Below, piece after piece: positions 53,535 through 63,070 of a stretch of 64,000 nucleotides of DNA. Each line of letters begins with the position of its first letter. Within the stretch, counting starts at the first letter, position 1. Source of the DNA: Streptococcus oralis (GTDB lineage Bacteria; Bacillota; Bacilli; Lactobacillales; Streptococcaceae); the NCBI RefSeq assembly GCF_001578705.1, contig NZ_KQ969037.1:849908-913907 (forward strand). The letters run 5' to 3'. Position numbers and translations under genes: made by a program. A model generated the notes under the pieces. It was not told the DNA's origin and ran no database searches. It saw only the letters and a list, made by a program, of their open reading frames with translations.

Positions 53535-55112
53535 TTATTTATCGCCCTTGTTACGAATAACAAATCCTGTTTTCTTTTCACTTGAAGTGTTGCGAGGTTT
53601 TTTATTGTCTTTATTACGGTAACGTTTGTCTTTACCAAAACGGTCGTTTCCACGACTACCTTTCTTGAACTCATCACGGCGACCATTGCCACGGCGATCA
53701 CGGTCTCGACGGTCGTCTCCACGACGGCCTCCTCGACCTCCCTTAGCTTTGCCAGCAAAGCCATTACCTGATGGTTTAAATGGCAGTGGTTTTTCATGCG
53801 CAATCTCCACTTCAGGAAGGCTGTCTGGATCTTGGACTGTCAGGTTCAAGATATACATAGCCAACTCTTCTGGACTAAATTCTGCTGCTAACTTACGAGC
53901 ATCTTTAGCAAATTTCTCAAAGTTCCCACGAATGACTTCGTCTGCGAAATCACGTTCGATTTTCTTGAGGGCGACTTGCTTTTTAGCTTGGAAGGCTTCG
54001 TCTGCACTAGCAGGTCTGAGACCTTTCATACGTTTCTTAGTCAAGTTTTCGATGATTTGGAGATAACCCATTTCATTTGGTGCTACGAAAGTAATAGACT
54101 GACCTGACTTACCAGCACGACCTGTACGACCGATACGGTGAACATAACTTTCAGGATCTTGTGGAATATCATAGTTGTAGACATGGGTTACACCTGAAAT
54201 ATCCAAACCACGCGCTGCTACGTCCGTCGCAACTAGAACATCAAGATTGCCATTTTTAAAATCACGAAGGACACGAAGACGTTTATTTTGGTCCAAATCA
54301 CCATGAATTCCTTCTGCACGGAAGCCACGAATTTTAAGTCCACGAGTCAATTCATCTACACGACGTTTGGTACGACCAAATACGATAGCAAGCTCTGGTT
54401 GTTCCACATCCATGAGACGGGTCATGGTGTCAAATTTTTCTTGCTCTTTAACTCGGATATAGTATTGGTCAACCAATTCTGTTGTCAATTCTTTAGCAGC
54501 AATCTTGACATGCTCAGGTTCTTTCATAAACTGAACACCGATACGTTTGATAGCATCTGGCATGGTTGCTGAAAAGAGCAAGGTTTGACGATTTTCAGGG
54601 ACACGGGAAATGATGGCTTCAATGTCTTCAAGGAAGCCCATATTGAGCATTTCATCCGCTTCGTCAAGGATAAGCGTTTCAATATCTTGTAATTTCAAGG
54701 CCTTGCGTTTAATCAAGTCTAAGAGACGTCCTGGTGTTCCTACCACGATGTGGGCACCAGATTTAAGGGCCTTGATTTGTTTTTCAATGCTGGAACCACC
54801 GTAAACTGAGCGAACTTTCACTCCCTTACTACGACCAAAGCGGAAGAGTTCTTCTTGACTTTGGACAGCGAGTTCACGAGTTGGAGCGATGACCAAGGCT
54901 TGGATGGTCGCTTCTTCTGTACGGATTTTTTCAAGGGTTGGCAAGCCAAAGGCTGCAGTTTTTCCTGTACCAGTCTGAGCTTGACCGATAACGTCTTTTC
55001 CTTCGAGAGCCAAGGGAATGGTCTGCTCTTGGATGGGACTTGCTTCTACAAATCCAGCTTTTTCAATCTCTGCTAGCAAATCAGCAGACAAGTTAAATTC
55101 ATTAAATTTCAC
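53535..55112 (-). CDS. cshA: DEAD-box RNA helicase (CshA/DeaD type)
   Basis: The 525-residue helicase has GQAQTGTGKTAAF (motif I), PTRELA, GTPGR, DEAD (motif II), SAT, and HRIGRTGR (motif VI), then a long basic RG/RD-rich tail (GGRGGRRGDDRRDRDRRG region) that binds RNA. It likely aids mRNA turnover and cold adaptation. The length matches CshA-like proteins. The 140-nt leader contains a long hairpin. Confidence 0.92.
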   Translation of the reverse strand: MKFNEFNLSADLLAEIEKAGFVEASPIQEQTIPLALEGKDVIGQAQTGTGKTAAFGLPTLEKIRTEEATIQALVIAPTRELAVQSQEELFRFGRSKGVKVRSVYGGSSIEKQIKALKSGAHIVVGTPGRLLDLIKRKALKLQDIETLILDEADEMLNMGFLEDIEAIISRVPENRQTLLFSATMPDAIKRIGVQFMKEPEHVKIAAKELTTELVDQYYIRVKEQEKFDTMTRLMDVEQPELAIVFGRTKRRVDELTRGLKIRGFRAEGIHGDLDQNKRLRVLRDFKNGNLDVLVATDVAARGLDISGVTHVYNYDIPQDPESYVHRIGRTGRAGKSGQSITFVAPNEMGYLQIIENLTKKRMKGLRPASADEAFQAKKQVALKKIERDFADEVIRGNFEKFAKDARKLAAEFSPEELAMYILNLTVQDPDSLPEVEIAHEKPLPFKPSGNGFAGKAKGGRGGRRGDDRRDRDRRGNGRRDEFKKGSRGNDRFGKDKRYRNKDNKKPRNTSSEKKTGFVIRNKGDK

Positions 55113-55164
55113 GTTATTCTTCTTTCTAAAGATGGTGCGAAGCCATCCTATAGCGCGTAGTATA

Positions 55165-55265
55165 TACTTTTCTTTTCATGACGTATCTTCATCTAAAAAT
55201 GAGATACCGTGTTGCTTCTTTTCCACGAAAGAAAAGTACTAGTTCTTTGCAACCTATCTAGTATA
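55165..55265 (-). promoter_or_regulatory. Promoter and structured 5' leader of the DEAD-box gene
   Basis: TATACT at 55260-55265 (minus) is the likely -10. In the leader, TACTTTTCTTT (55165-55175) pairs with AAAGAAAAGTA (55228-55238) around an inner GTATCT/AGATAC hairpin (55183-55207). The 55113-55449 gap otherwise holds the har promoter. Confidence 0.6.
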
Positions 55266-55416
55266 ACACAAGAGTGAGGCAAAAGATAGTAGAATCCATT
55301 AGGAAAATCATGTAAACGATTTATTATCTATTGAACTAGAATTATAAAAGTTTTTGATAGACCTTTTGACCGGAAATCATTTCCCGTAGCAGATTTGTGC
55401 AAAAAGTGTTTTCTTA

Positions 55417-55425
55417 TGCTAGAAT
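55417..55425 (+). promoter_or_regulatory. Extended -10 promoter of har
   Basis: TGCTAGAAT at 55417-55425; AGGAGG lies before the ATG at 55450. Confidence 0.5.
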
Positions 55426-55449
55426 GAAAATCGAATAGGAGGACTATAA

Positions 55450-56766
55450 ATGTTAACATATGATTTAATCGTTATTGGATTTGGTAAAGCTGGGAAAACA
55501 CTAGCTGGTAAATTAGCTTCAGCCGGCAAAAAAGTTGCCCTCGTTGAACGTAGCAAAGCTATGTACGGCGGAACTTGTATCAACATCGGATGTATCCCAA
55601 CTAAAACCTTGCTAGTTGCTGCTGAGAAAGACTTGTCTTTTGAAGAAGTGATTGCTACCAAAAATACTATCACTAGCCGCCTCAATGGTAAAAACTATGC
55701 TACTGTTGCTGGTACTGGCGTGGATATCTTTGATGCGGAAGCTCACTTCCTTTCAAACAAAGTCATCGAAATCCAAGCTGGTGATGAAAAACAAGAACTG
55801 ACTGCTGAAACTATCGTCATCAACACTGGTGCTGTTTCAAACGTCTTGCCAATCCCTGGACTTGCTACAAGTAAGAATGTCTTTGACTCAACAGGTATCC
55901 AAAACTTGGACAAACTGCCTGAAAAACTTGGAGTCCTTGGTGGCGGAAATATCGGTCTTGAATTTGCTGGTCTTTACAATAAACTTGGAAGCAAAGTTAC
56001 AGTCCTAGATGCCTTGGATACTTTCCTACCTCGAGCAGAACCTTCCATCGCAGCTCTTGCTAAACAATACATGGAAGAAGACGGTATTGAGTTGCTTCAA
56101 AACATCCGTACTACTGAAATCAAAAACGACGGTGACCAAGTCCTTGTCGTAACTGAAAACGAAACTTACCGCTTCGATGCCCTTCTCTACGCAACTGGAC
56201 GTAAGCCAAACGTAGAACCACTTCAACTTGAAAATACGGATATTGAACTAACTGAGCGTGGTGCTATCAAGGTCGACAAACACTGTCAAACAAACGTTCC
56301 TGGTGTCTTTGCAGTTGGAGATGTCAACGGTGGACCTCAATTTACCTACATTTCACTTGATGACTTCCGTGTTGTCTACAGCTACCTTGCTGGAGATGGC
56401 AGCTACACACTTGAAGACCGTCTCAATGTGCCAAACACTATGTTCATCACACCTGCACTTTCACAAGTTGGCTTGACTGAAAGCCAAGCAGCTGATTTGA
56501 AACTTCCATACGCCGTGAAGGAAATCCCTGTTGCTGCAATGCCTCGTGGTCACGTAAATGGCGACCTTCGTGGAGCTTTCAAAGCTGTTGTCAACACTGA
56601 AACAAAAGAAATTCTTGGAGCAAGCATCTTCTCAGAAGGTTCTCAAGAGATCATCAACATCATCACTGTTGCGATGGACAACAAGATCCCTTACACTTAC
56701 TTCACAAAACAAATCTTCACTCATCCAACCTTGGCTGAGAACTTGAATGACTTGTTTGCGATTTAA
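55450..56766 (+). CDS. har: Flavoprotein disulfide reductase, likely hypothiocyanous acid reductase
   Basis: The 438-residue class I disulfide oxidoreductase has the FAD motif LIVIGFGKAGKTLAGKLA, the redox pair GGTCINIGCIPTK (Cys43, Cys48), the NADPH motif LGGGNIGLEFAG and the C-terminal THPTLAE. It resembles RclA/mercuric-reductase-like enzymes rather than lipoamide dehydrogenase. In pneumococcus the gene at this place (between the DEAD-box helicase and murT) was identified as the hypothiocyanous acid reductase Har; the assignment here rests on homology and order. Confidence 0.85.
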   Translation: MLTYDLIVIGFGKAGKTLAGKLASAGKKVALVERSKAMYGGTCINIGCIPTKTLLVAAEKDLSFEEVIATKNTITSRLNGKNYATVAGTGVDIFDAEAHFLSNKVIEIQAGDEKQELTAETIVINTGAVSNVLPIPGLATSKNVFDSTGIQNLDKLPEKLGVLGGGNIGLEFAGLYNKLGSKVTVLDALDTFLPRAEPSIAALAKQYMEEDGIELLQNIRTTEIKNDGDQVLVVTENETYRFDALLYATGRKPNVEPLQLENTDIELTERGAIKVDKHCQTNVPGVFAVGDVNGGPQFTYISLDDFRVVYSYLAGDGSYTLEDRLNVPNTMFITPALSQVGLTESQAADLKLPYAVKEIPVAAMPRGHVNGDLRGAFKAVVNTETKEILGASIFSEGSQEIINIITVAMDNKIPYTYFTKQIFTHPTLAENLNDLFAI

Positions 56767-56790
56767 GTTGAGACTTCTTGGTATCTCACA

Positions 56791-56813
56791 GCCCTCATCG
56801 GGCTGTTTTTATT
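56791..56813 (+). terminator. har terminator
   Basis: CAGCCC/GGGCTG hairpin with a 5-nt loop followed by TTTTT. Confidence 0.85.
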
Positions 56814-57307
56814 TCTGCGAAATCTCAAATCTGTCTTTTCTTTCTTTTATGATATAATATACAAACTTCACTTAGCAGTCCTAATTATATATTGAGTCTC
56901 AGGTCACTCTTTCAAATATCAGCAATACATATGATTTTGAATAACTCGCTTCAACTCATCGTTTTATGAGTAATTTAAAAAGATATTTTGCAATGATTGT
57001 TTCATGCCTAATTAGTAAATTATCTACTCTTTGCGCGGGTCATATTTGTATTTTCATCGTTTGTGGAAAGGTTTTACCGTTTGCAAATTGATGGTTAAGT
57101 CGATATATTTTTTCTTCTTAAATATTTTCCAAATTATTTAATCTTTTTAAAGATAAGAATCACTTTCTAATCAATCAAAGGATACTTCAAATTTCTTCAT
57201 TCTTGATAATATGAGCAATACTCTGCAAAATGTTTAAACTTTATCATTGTAAAAAATATCGAAAGAAATCCCATATTACATTAGTATGTATTTGGTATGG
57301 GATGAAA
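56814..57307. other. AT-rich gap without a recognisable gene
   Basis: About 500 bp between har and the nucleotidyltransferase. An extended -10 (TGATATAAT, -10 at 56853-56858) and an ATCCCATA/TATGGGAT hairpin near 57269-57304 are visible; the longest start-to-stop frame I found (56993-57091, 32 codons) has no RBS. It may be decayed mobile or gene DNA. I see nothing I can annotate as functional. Confidence 0.4.
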
Positions 57308-57336
57308 TTGACTTTCGAAAATATTAACTATATAAT
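57308..57336 (+). promoter_or_regulatory. Promoter of the nucleotidyltransferase gene
   Basis: TTGACT (57308-57313), 17-bp spacer, perfect TATAAT (57331-57336). Confidence 0.85.
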
Positions 57337-57367
57337 GTCTGTAAACAAGAAATAATGAGGTAACGAT

Positions 57368-58123
57368 ATGAATAAAACAGAATTACTATTACAAAGACTA
57401 GATGATATTGGTCAGTCTCTAAAAGATTCTAAACAAGCACTAGCTTTGCTGGCACTTGGTTCTTGCGGAGCAGAAAGAGAACGATTGGATCAATACTCCG
57501 ATCTAGACTTCTTTGTTATTGTAAAAGATGGCTACAAGCAGGCCTATATTCAGGACCTAACCTGGTTAAGTAAGCTAGAACCAATTGCATTTCACTACCA
57601 AAATACAGTGGACGGACATAAAGTTCTATTTGAAGATGATGTTTTTTGTGAATTTGCTGTCTTTGAAGCTCATGAACTAGTAAACATTCCCTTCGCTGAA
57701 GGCAAGATTATCTGGAAGGAGGTCGGTTTTGATGGAACAATCTGCCAGCCACAAAGATTGCCATCAAACGAAAACAGAGACCGTGAATGGCTGTTGGGAG
57801 AAATTTTATGCAATCTATATATAGGACTAGGTCGCTATCAACGAGGCGAAAAATTGGCTGCTTATGATTTCATCCAAAACAGATCCGTCAAGCTTTGGAC
57901 CGAACTAATCAATTTGGAAAAAACTTCTAAATCTGATTTTATAGATATTTTTAACAGCAACAGAAGATTTGAAAAAGGTTATCCAAATGAGGCCAAACAA
58001 TTGCCTCACTTCTTGCAAGGTTACGAACGAATTTCTGAATCTGCTCAGGCACTCCTAGAATATCTTGATAAACACTATCCTCTTAACGCATTTATAAAAG
58101 AAAAAATTCGTAATTTATTATAA
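57368..58123 (+). CDS. Nucleotidyltransferase-domain protein (aminoglycoside-adenylyltransferase-like)
   Basis: The 251-residue protein has the polymerase-beta-type motif GSCGAERERLDQYSDLDFF (Gly31-Ser32 ... Asp45, Asp47) that places two metal-binding aspartates, then an alpha-helical C-terminal region. It resembles aminoglycoside 6-adenylyltransferase-like enzymes, but resistance cannot be assumed. GAGG lies upstream of the ATG. The flanks are AT-rich and gene-poor, and a strong sigma-A promoter precedes it, fitting an accessory gene. Confidence 0.78.
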   Translation: MNKTELLLQRLDDIGQSLKDSKQALALLALGSCGAERERLDQYSDLDFFVIVKDGYKQAYIQDLTWLSKLEPIAFHYQNTVDGHKVLFEDDVFCEFAVFEAHELVNIPFAEGKIIWKEVGFDGTICQPQRLPSNENRDREWLLGEILCNLYIGLGRYQRGEKLAAYDFIQNRSVKLWTELINLEKTSKSDFIDIFNSNRRFEKGYPNEAKQLPHFLQGYERISESAQALLEYLDKHYPLNAFIKEKIRNLL

Positions 58124-58182
58124 AAGAGACTTTCCAAAAAATGATCTAAATCCCAAAAGTTAGGTATCTTTGTCAGTTATAA

Positions 58183-58332
58183 TGGATTAATGAAATTTTA
58201 AAACCTGTAGGGGATAATCGATGTCCTCTCCTTTCTTATGTTCAGAGTAAGAAAGATTTATTTCTTAAAGTTGCCAAAGTTATCAAATCCAAAGATATTG
58301 TATTTGATTGGTTTGGTTTAATCAGAACCTAA
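58183..58332 (+). pseudogene. Possible gene remnant
   Basis: A 49-codon frame free of stops has no start codon or RBS. It includes readable protein-like segments such as LLSYVQSKKDLF and SKDIVFDWFGLIRT before its TAA. I do not recognise the parent protein. It lies in the gap before murT. Chance openness in this AT-rich stretch is a real alternative. Confidence 0.22.
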
Positions 58333-58384
58333 AAAGCACTTCTAAGGTTACTTCTTTAGTTGATCTTAGAGGTTACTTTAGTTA

Positions 58385-58413
58385 TTGGACTGCTGGGCGC
58401 AGTATGATATAAT
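58385..58413 (+). promoter_or_regulatory. murT-gatD promoter (leaderless arrangement)
   Basis: TTGGAC (58385-58390), 17-bp spacer, extended TGATATAAT (-10 at 58408-58413). The ATG begins 6 nt after the -10. Confidence 0.85.
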
Positions 58414-58419
58414 AGAAAC

Positions 58420-59763
58420 ATGAAATTAAAAACTACTTTGGGCCTCCTAGCCGGGCGTTCATCTCACTTTATTTTGAGCCATCTTGGCCGTGGAAGTACG
58501 CTACCTGGAAAACTCGCCCTTCAATTTGATAAAGATATTTTGCAAAACCTAGCTAAGAACTACGAGATTGTCGTGGTCACTGGAACCAACGGGAAAACCC
58601 TGACAACTGCCCTCACTGTCGGCATTTTAAAAGAGGTTTATGGTCAAGTTCTGACCAATCCGAGCGGTGCCAACATGATTACAGGGATTGCAACAACCTT
58701 CCTAACAGCCAAATCTTCTAAAACTGGGAAAAACATTGCCGTCCTCGAAATCGACGAAGCCAGTCTTTCTCGTATCTGTGACTATATCCAGCCTAGTCTT
58801 TTTGTCATCACTAATATCTTCCGTGACCAGATGGACCGCTACGGTGAGATTTACACAACTTATAACATGATTTTGGATGCTATTCGAAAAGTTCCTACTG
58901 CTACTGTTCTCCTCAATGGTGACAGCCCCCTTTTCTACAAGCCAGCTATTCCAAATCCAGTTCAGTATTTTGGTTTTGACTTGGAAAAAGGGCCAGCCAA
59001 ACTGGCTCACTACAATACCGAAGGAATCCTCTGCCCTGACTGTCAAAGTATTCTGAAATATGAACTCAATACCTATGCCAACTTGGGAGCCTATATCTGT
59101 GAAAATTGTGGCTGTAAACGACCTGACTTGGACTACCGTCTGACCAACTTGGTTGAGTTGACCAACAATCGTTCTCGCTTTGTTATCGACGGCCAAGAAT
59201 ACGGCATCCAAATCGGCGGACTTTACAACATCTACAATGCCCTTGCTGCGGTTGCCATTGCTCGATTCCTCGGTGCAGATTCGCAACGGATCAAGCAGGG
59301 ATTTGACAAGAGTCGCGCTGTCTTTGGTCGTCAGGAAACCTTCCATATCGGTGACAAGGAATGTACCCTTGTCTTGATTAAGAATCCTGTCGGTGCAACT
59401 CAAGCTATCGAGATGATCAAACTAGCACCTTATCCATTTAGCCTTTCTGTCCTTCTCAACGCCAACTATGCTGATGGGATTGACACTAGCTGGATCTGGG
59501 ATGCGGACTTTGAACAAATCACTGACATGGACATTCCTGAAATCAACGCTGGTGGTGTCCGTCATTCTGAAATCGCACGCCGTCTTCGAGTGACAGGCTA
59601 TCCAGCTGAGAAAATCACTGAGACAAGTAATCTGGAACAAGTTCTCAAGACCATTGAGAACCAAGACTGCAAGCATGCTTATATCCTAGCAACCTATACT
59701 GCCATGCTTGAATTCCGCGAACTACTGGCTAGTCGTCAGATTGTTAGAAAGGAGATGAACTAA
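58420..59763 (+). CDS. murT: Lipid II isoglutaminyl synthase, Mur ligase subunit
   Basis: The 447-residue protein has a Mur ligase central domain (ATP loop TGTNGKT, residues 54-60), a zinc-ribbon insertion with CPDC ... CENCGC (about 205-230) and a C-terminal DUF1727 domain. With GatD it amidates the D-Glu of lipid II to D-isoglutamine, needed for cross-linking. It overlaps gatD by 1 bp (TAATG). Confidence 0.95.
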   Translation: MKLKTTLGLLAGRSSHFILSHLGRGSTLPGKLALQFDKDILQNLAKNYEIVVVTGTNGKTLTTALTVGILKEVYGQVLTNPSGANMITGIATTFLTAKSSKTGKNIAVLEIDEASLSRICDYIQPSLFVITNIFRDQMDRYGEIYTTYNMILDAIRKVPTATVLLNGDSPLFYKPAIPNPVQYFGFDLEKGPAKLAHYNTEGILCPDCQSILKYELNTYANLGAYICENCGCKRPDLDYRLTNLVELTNNRSRFVIDGQEYGIQIGGLYNIYNALAAVAIARFLGADSQRIKQGFDKSRAVFGRQETFHIGDKECTLVLIKNPVGATQAIEMIKLAPYPFSLSVLLNANYADGIDTSWIWDADFEQITDMDIPEINAGGVRHSEIARRLRVTGYPAEKITETSNLEQVLKTIENQDCKHAYILATYTAMLEFRELLASRQIVRKEMN

Positions 59764-60545
59764 TGGTTTATACTTCACTTTCCTCAAAAGCTGGCAACTA
59801 CCCTTATCAGCTCAATATCGCCCACCTTTACGGAAACCTCATGAATACCTATGGGGACAACGGAAACATTCTCATGCTCAAGTATGTGGCTGAAAAACTG
59901 GGGGCACATGTGACGGTTGACATCGTTTCTCTCCATGATGACTTTGATGAAAACCACTATGATATCGCCTTTTTCGGTGGTGGTCAAGACTTTGAACAAA
60001 GTATTATCGCTGGAGACCTTCCTGCTAAAAAAGAGAGCATTGACAACTACATCCAAAATGATGGTGTGGTTCTAGCCATCTGCGGTGGTTTCCAATTATT
60101 GGGGCAATATTATGTGGAGGCTTCAGGCAAACGCATCGAAGGGCTCGGTGTTATGGGCCACTATACCCTCAACCAGACCAATAACCGCTTTATCGGTGAC
60201 ATCAAGATTCACAATGAAGATTTCAATGAAACCTACTATGGATTTGAAAATCACCAGGGCCGTACCTTCCTCTCTGATGACCAAAAACCACTGGGACAGG
60301 TTGTCTATGGAAATGGAAATAACGAAGAAAAAGTCGGCGAAGGGGTTCATTATAAGAATGTCTTTGGTTCCTACTTCCACGGACCTATCCTCTCTCGTAA
60401 TGCTAATCTGGCCTATCGCCTAGTCACTACTGCCCTCAAGAAGAAATACGGTCAGGATATTCAACTCCCTGCCTATGAGGAAATTCTCAGCCAAGAAATC
60501 GCTGAAGAATACAGCGACGTGAAAAGCAAGGCTGACTTTTCTTAA
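59763..60545 (+). CDS. gatD: Lipid II isoglutaminyl synthase, glutamine amidotransferase subunit
   Basis: The 260-residue class I (CobB/CobQ-like) amidotransferase has GGGQDFEQ and the nucleophile Cys107 in [11 protein letters not shown], with a catalytic His in GSYFHGP. It supplies ammonia to MurT. Confidence 0.95.
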   Translation: MVYTSLSSKAGNYPYQLNIAHLYGNLMNTYGDNGNILMLKYVAEKLGAHVTVDIVSLHDDFDENHYDIAFFGGGQDFEQSIIAGDLPAKKESIDNYIQNDGVVLAICGGFQLLGQYYVEASGKRIEGLGVMGHYTLNQTNNRFIGDIKIHNEDFNETYYGFENHQGRTFLSDDQKPLGQVVYGNGNNEEKVGEGVHYKNVFGSYFHGPILSRNANLAYRLVTTALKKKYGQDIQLPAYEEILSQEIAEEYSDVKSKADFS

Positions 60546-60563
60546 ACTAAGAAAAACTATATC

Positions 60564-60598
60564 AAAGAACTCCCCTATCTTGTCGGAGTTCTTTTTGC
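60564..60598 (+). terminator. gatD terminator
   Basis: AAAGAACTCC/GGAGTTCTTT hairpin followed by T residues. Confidence 0.85.
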
Positions 60599-60619
60599 CT
60601 GTTCTTTTACCCTTCTCCC

Positions 60620-60648
60620 TTGCATTTTCTCTCTTTTTTTGCCAAAAT
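60620..60648 (+). promoter_or_regulatory. Likely pepQ promoter
   Basis: TTGCAT (60620-60625), 17-bp spacer, CAAAAT (60643-60648). Confidence 0.5.
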
Positions 60649-60672
60649 AGAGGGGTAGAAAGAAGGTAGCAT

Positions 60673-61755
60673 ATGTCTAAATTACAACAAATCCTAACAT
60701 ATCTTGAATCAGAAAAACTAGACGTCGCTGTCGTATCTGACCCCGTCACTATCAATTATCTCACTGGCTTTTACAGTGATCCCCATGAACGCCAAATGTT
60801 TCTCTTTGTCCTAGCGGATCAGGAGCCTCTCCTCTTTGTTCCAGCCCTTGAAGTAGAGCGTGCAACCAGCACTGTTTCCTTCCCAGTAGTGGGCTATGTG
60901 GATTCTGAAAATCCTTGGCAAAAAATCAAAAACGCTTTGCCTCAGCACGACTTCAAACGTGTTGCTGTTGAGTTTGACAATCTCATCTTAACCAAATACC
61001 ATGGTTTGAAAACGGTCTTTGAAACTGCTGAGTTTGAAAATCTCACTCCTCGTATCCAACGCATGCGCCTCATCAAATCAGCTGATGAAGTCCAAAAAAT
61101 GATGGTTGCAGGTCTCTATGCTGATAAAGCTGTAAAAGTTGGTTTTGACAATATTTCTCTTAATAAAACCGAGACAGATATCATTGCCCAAATCGACTTC
61201 GCCTTAAAGCGTGAAGGCTATGAAATGAGTTTTGATACCATGGTCTTGACTGGCGATAATGCTGCAAATCCACACGGAATTCCTGGGGCAAACAAGGTCG
61301 AAAAAGACGCCCTTCTCCTCTTTGACCTGGGTGTTATGGTCAATGGCTATGCATCAGATATGACTCGTACAGTCGCTGTCGGCAAACCAGACCAATTCAA
61401 GAAAGATATTTACAACTTGACCCTTGAAGCACAACAAGCTGCTCTTGACTTTATCAAACCTGGTGTGACTGCTCATGAAGTAGACCGTGCTGCCCGTGAA
61501 GTCATCGAAAAAGCTGGTTACGGTGAGTACTTCAACCACCGTCTCGGTCACGGTATCGGTATGGATGTCCACGAATTCCCATCTATCATGGAAGGAAACG
61601 ACATGGTCATCGAAGAAGGCATGTGCTTCTCTGTTGAACCAGGTATCTATATTCCTGGTAAAGTCGGCGTTCGTATCGAAGACTGTGGTGTTGTTACCAA
61701 GGATGGCTTTGACCTCTTTACAAGCACCAGCAAAGACTTGCTTTATTTTGATTAA
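60673..61755 (+). CDS. pepQ: Xaa-Pro dipeptidase
   Basis: The 360-residue M24 metallopeptidase has an N-terminal creatinase-like domain and a pita-bread catalytic domain with ligands in LLFDLGVMVNGYASDMTRT, GHGIGMDVHEFP, SVEPGIY and VRIEDCG. It releases proline from dipeptides in the cytoplasm. Complete. Confidence 0.93.
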   Translation: MSKLQQILTYLESEKLDVAVVSDPVTINYLTGFYSDPHERQMFLFVLADQEPLLFVPALEVERATSTVSFPVVGYVDSENPWQKIKNALPQHDFKRVAVEFDNLILTKYHGLKTVFETAEFENLTPRIQRMRLIKSADEVQKMMVAGLYADKAVKVGFDNISLNKTETDIIAQIDFALKREGYEMSFDTMVLTGDNAANPHGIPGANKVEKDALLLFDLGVMVNGYASDMTRTVAVGKPDQFKKDIYNLTLEAQQAALDFIKPGVTAHEVDRAAREVIEKAGYGEYFNHRLGHGIGMDVHEFPSIMEGNDMVIEEGMCFSVEPGIYIPGKVGVRIEDCGVVTKDGFDLFTSTSKDLLYFD

Positions 61756-61780
61756 TATTCTTCGAAAATCTTCCCACAAT

Positions 61781-61827
61781 AAAACGCATAATATCAAGGT
61801 TTTTCAACACTTGATATTATGCGTTTT
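61781..61827. repeat. Hairpin repeat, copy 2 (convergent intergenic)
   Basis: AAAACGCATAATATCAA (61781-61797) pairs perfectly with TTGATATTATGCGTTTT (61811-61827). The same arms occur at 30847-30893. It separates the convergent pepQ and ECF genes and probably terminates both. Confidence 0.8.
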
Positions 61828-61857
61828 TCTGATTCTTAGAACTTTTCTCCAGCCGCT

Positions 61858-62319
61858 TTACTTAATTTTCTTAATACTCTGACTAAGCACAAACCCCACA
61901 ACCATACCCAAGGTATTTTGCAGGAAGTTTGGTAGGATTTCTGGTAGAGCCGCTGCCCAGCCATTCATCAAAGTTGAACCCAAGGCGTAGCCCCCCACCA
62001 TAACAATCGTTGCTAAGATAAGGCCTAGCCACTGAGTTTTTCCTTTAAATCCTGCGAAAAATCCCTGCAAGCCATGGTTGACCAAGCTAAAGAACATCCA
62101 CTGTGGATAGCCTGATAAGAGGTCAATCATGAAACCTGCTAGTCCTCCAACGACAGCCCCCTCTTTACTGCCAAAGTAAAAGGCTGCAAAGAAGACACCC
62201 GCATCTAAGAGAGTTAGAATGCCTGTTGGCGTTGGAATTTTTAAGAAATAACCTAGAACCACAGAAAGGGCTGTCAAGATTGATACAAGGGCTATTTTAG
62301 TTGTTTTGGTTTGCTTCAT
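61858..62319 (-). CDS. ECF transporter S component (vitamin/precursor uptake)
   Basis: The 153-residue, about five-to-six-helix S component has [21 protein letters not shown] at the N terminus, which carries the AxxxA-type contact to EcfT, and no ATPase. It overlaps the kinase gene by 23 bp. Linked kinase genes suggest hydroxymethylpyrimidine (HmpT-like) or a vitamin B6 compound (PdxU-like) as substrate; the sequence does not decide. Confidence 0.85.
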   Translation of the reverse strand: MKQTKTTKIALVSILTALSVVLGYFLKIPTPTGILTLLDAGVFFAAFYFGSKEGAVVGGLAGFMIDLLSGYPQWMFFSLVNHGLQGFFAGFKGKTQWLGLILATIVMVGGYALGSTLMNGWAAALPEILPNFLQNTLGMVVGFVLSQSIKKIK

Positions 62320-63070
62320 ATTGTCTTACTCCATATTGATCTGCTTGTGCAATAGCACGGTAAACGAAAGCCTTAGAACTCCCTACTGCTGTTAAAAGGT
62401 CATCACCTTTGACCAGGTGACTGGCAATGCTTGATGCAAAGGTACAACCTGCACCAGCATTTTGGCCTTGGATAACGGGATTTTCTAGGACAGTGAAGGT
62501 TTTCCCATCATAAAAGACATCCACAGCCTTGTCCTGGCTAAGGCGATTGCCTCCCTTGATAATGACCGCTGGCGCTCCTAATTCATGCAATTTCTGCGCT
62601 GCAGCCTTCATATCTTCCAAGGTTTTAATCTCCTGACCAGCTAATAATTCTGCTTCAGGGAGATTTGGCGTAATCACGCTAACATGAGGGAAAAAGCGAA
62701 TCAACTCTTGACAGAGTTGGCTGACAGCTACATCGTGCGTTTCCTTGCATACCAAGACTGGATCTAGAACTACAGGCACCCCTGGGTGTTGCTTGATAAA
62801 GTCCAAGGCCTTCTCAGCCACACTGACAGTAGGGAGAAGACCAATCTTAATCCCCGCAAACTCCACATCACGTAAGCTATTCAACTCATGTTGAAAAATA
62901 GTATCGTCCGTTGGAAGGACTTCAAAGCCCTTTTCTGTCAAGGCCGTCAAACAAGTCACTGCTACAAAGCCATGCAAACCATTTAAAGTATAGGTAGCCA
63001 AATCAGCTGACAAACCGCCACCACTAAAAATATCATTTCCAGAAAGTGCTAAAATACGATTATTCCTCAT
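62297..63070 (-). CDS. ThiD/PdxK-family pyrimidine or pyridoxal kinase
   Basis: The 257-residue ribokinase-fold enzyme has [17 protein letters not shown] at the N terminus (where ThiD-like enzymes have GSDxSGGAG), VLDPVLVCK, and the anion-hole/base region [14 protein letters not shown]. It phosphorylates hydroxymethylpyrimidine or pyridoxine. No thiamine-synthesis genes adjoin; only a cognate ECF S component follows. It overlaps truA by 11 bp. Confidence 0.82.
   Translation of the reverse strand: MRNNRILALSGNDIFSGGGLSADLATYTLNGLHGFVAVTCLTALTEKGFEVLPTDDTIFQHELNSLRDVEFAGIKIGLLPTVSVAEKALDFIKQHPGVPVVLDPVLVCKETHDVAVSQLCQELIRFFPHVSVITPNLPEAELLAGQEIKTLEDMKAAAQKLHELGAPAVIIKGGNRLSQDKAVDVFYDGKTFTVLENPVIQGQNAGAGCTFASSIASHLVKGDDLLTAVGSSKAFVYRAIAQADQYGVRQYEANQNN

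Noticed and set aside
53498-53803. Minus-strand 101-codon frame at the 3' end of the DEAD-box gene
   Set aside because: Out-of-frame reading of the repetitive RG/RD-rich tail and its terminator.
56993-57091. 32-codon frame in the har-nucleotidyltransferase gap
   Set aside because: No RBS, AT-rich context and no recognisable peptide features.
58702-59403. Minus-strand 233-codon frame inside murT
   Set aside because: Length reflects biased codon use of murT; murT has clear domain motifs on the plus strand.
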